Assembly (NCBI RefSeq): GCF_014486695.1
Contig: NZ_JACTAB010000003.1
Coordinates: 62,001 to 126,000, forward strand
Direction of reading: 5' to 3'
Source of the DNA: Flavobacterium buctense
GTDB lineage: Bacteria > Bacteroidota > Bacteroidia > Flavobacteriales > Flavobacteriaceae
DNA length: 64,000 bases
In this document: in pieces, positions 63,742 through 64,000 of the stretch
Layout of the letters: each line of letters begins with the position of its first letter
Position numbering within the stretch: the stretch's first letter is position 1
Translations under genes and position numbers: made by a program
The notes under the pieces: generated by a model
What the model was told of the DNA's origin: nothing
Databases searched by the model: none
Seen by the model: only the letters and a program-made list of their open reading frames with translations

Positions 63742-64000
63742 ATGAGAGACTTAATCATCGAAAAAATGTATGAGTGGAGCAAAAAGCCCTACCAAAAATT
63801 CTTTAAAAAGAATGAACCTTGGAATATAACGCCCAAAGAACTGATTCTGTATCCTCAAGACAGTTTGGGTTTTCACATGGGCTGTTTTTTGCTTAAATAC
63901 AATTTTGAAATACAACCCAAACTCGAAGATCACGATGTGATTCACGTGTTGACCAACACCGGTGTTTCGGTCATTGAAGAAATTGGGATGCAATATTTCT
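63742..64000 (+). CDS. Coq4-family protein, cut by the window end
   Basis: 86 residues visible and the frame is open to the end. H64-D65-x2-H68 followed by E80 fits the HDxxH-x11-E zinc motif of Coq4 proteins. QKFFKKNEPWNITPKELILYP precedes it. Coq4 takes part in ubiquinone synthesis in eukaryotes and some bacteria; flavobacteria mainly use menaquinone, so the role here may differ. Shares an operator with the YiiX operon. Confidence 0.8.
   Translation, partial: MRDLIIEKMYEWSKKPYQKFFKKNEPWNITPKELILYPQDSLGFHMGCFLLKYNFEIQPKLEDHDVIHVLTNTGVSVIEEIGMQYF

Overview
The window is a stretch of chromosome from a member of the Flavobacteriaceae, most likely Flavobacterium or a close relative. The support is: low GC; TTG-N19/20-TAnnTTTG promoters and mostly no Shine-Dalgarno; a CcoN-CcoO fusion in the cbb3 oxidase; two proteins with type IX secretion (T9SS) C-terminal signals; a green-type proteorhodopsin beside a Brp/Blh carotene oxygenase; DUF4293 next to rho; and Bacteroidota-style DnaK, ClpC and KdsA. 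The genus is inferred from gene content, not from a marker gene.

Layout. 1-3400 is an AT-rich accessory block: a HEPN-like gene cut by the window edge, a small unknown gene, a REP-associated tyrosine transposase with its REP palindromes, and a SatD/membrane-protein pair. It lies between two copies of the 3' end of the neighbouring ybiT-like ABC-F gene. 3400-9200 holds that ABC-F ATPase, then an unusual cassette: an Lgt-family membrane protein lacking key Lgt residues, overlapping a radical SAM enzyme of the MJ0619/Tes (tetraether synthase) type, followed by two sister two-helix proteins and a thioredoxin-like lipoprotein without cysteines. 9200-16700 carries a transaldolase-type aldolase, an SDR, a dipeptide epimerase, the SRP RNA gene ffs, a glutaminyl cyclase, two envelope proteins and the divergent rhodopsin/blh pair. 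16700-35400 is core: dnaK, rho, truA, an MsbA-like exporter, lpdA, a TPR protein, gyrA, clpC, a protease-RimK fusion, TMEM175 and DUF1304.

35400-45200 is a complete high-affinity respiration module, in transcription order ccoI, ccoS, ccoNO, ccoQ, ccoP, ccoG, ccoH, a TauE/SafE-like protein and a YdcH-like protein. A divergent Fnr/Crp regulator sits beside it. Two matching palindromes (TATGAC-N4-GTCATA type) lie where such a regulator should act on ccoS, ccoI and its own gene.

45200-64000 carries a T9SS surface protein, a YeeE/YedE pair, DUF4199, a lipoprotein plus kdsA, an outer-membrane protein, a very large adhesin (about 2660 residues) with three near-identical CUB/FN3 repeats and a type B signal, DUF1801, an M28 peptidase, and a small operon (membrane protein, YiiX-like hydrolase, winged-helix regulator). 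The operon and the Coq4-like gene after it share an AAAGTACTTT palindrome.

The best candidates for undescribed biology are the Lgt-like/Tes-like cassette (5142-7690), the AAAGTACTTT/YiiX operon (62086-64000), the duplicated-gene-end island (641-3495), and the several families of short intergenic repeats.
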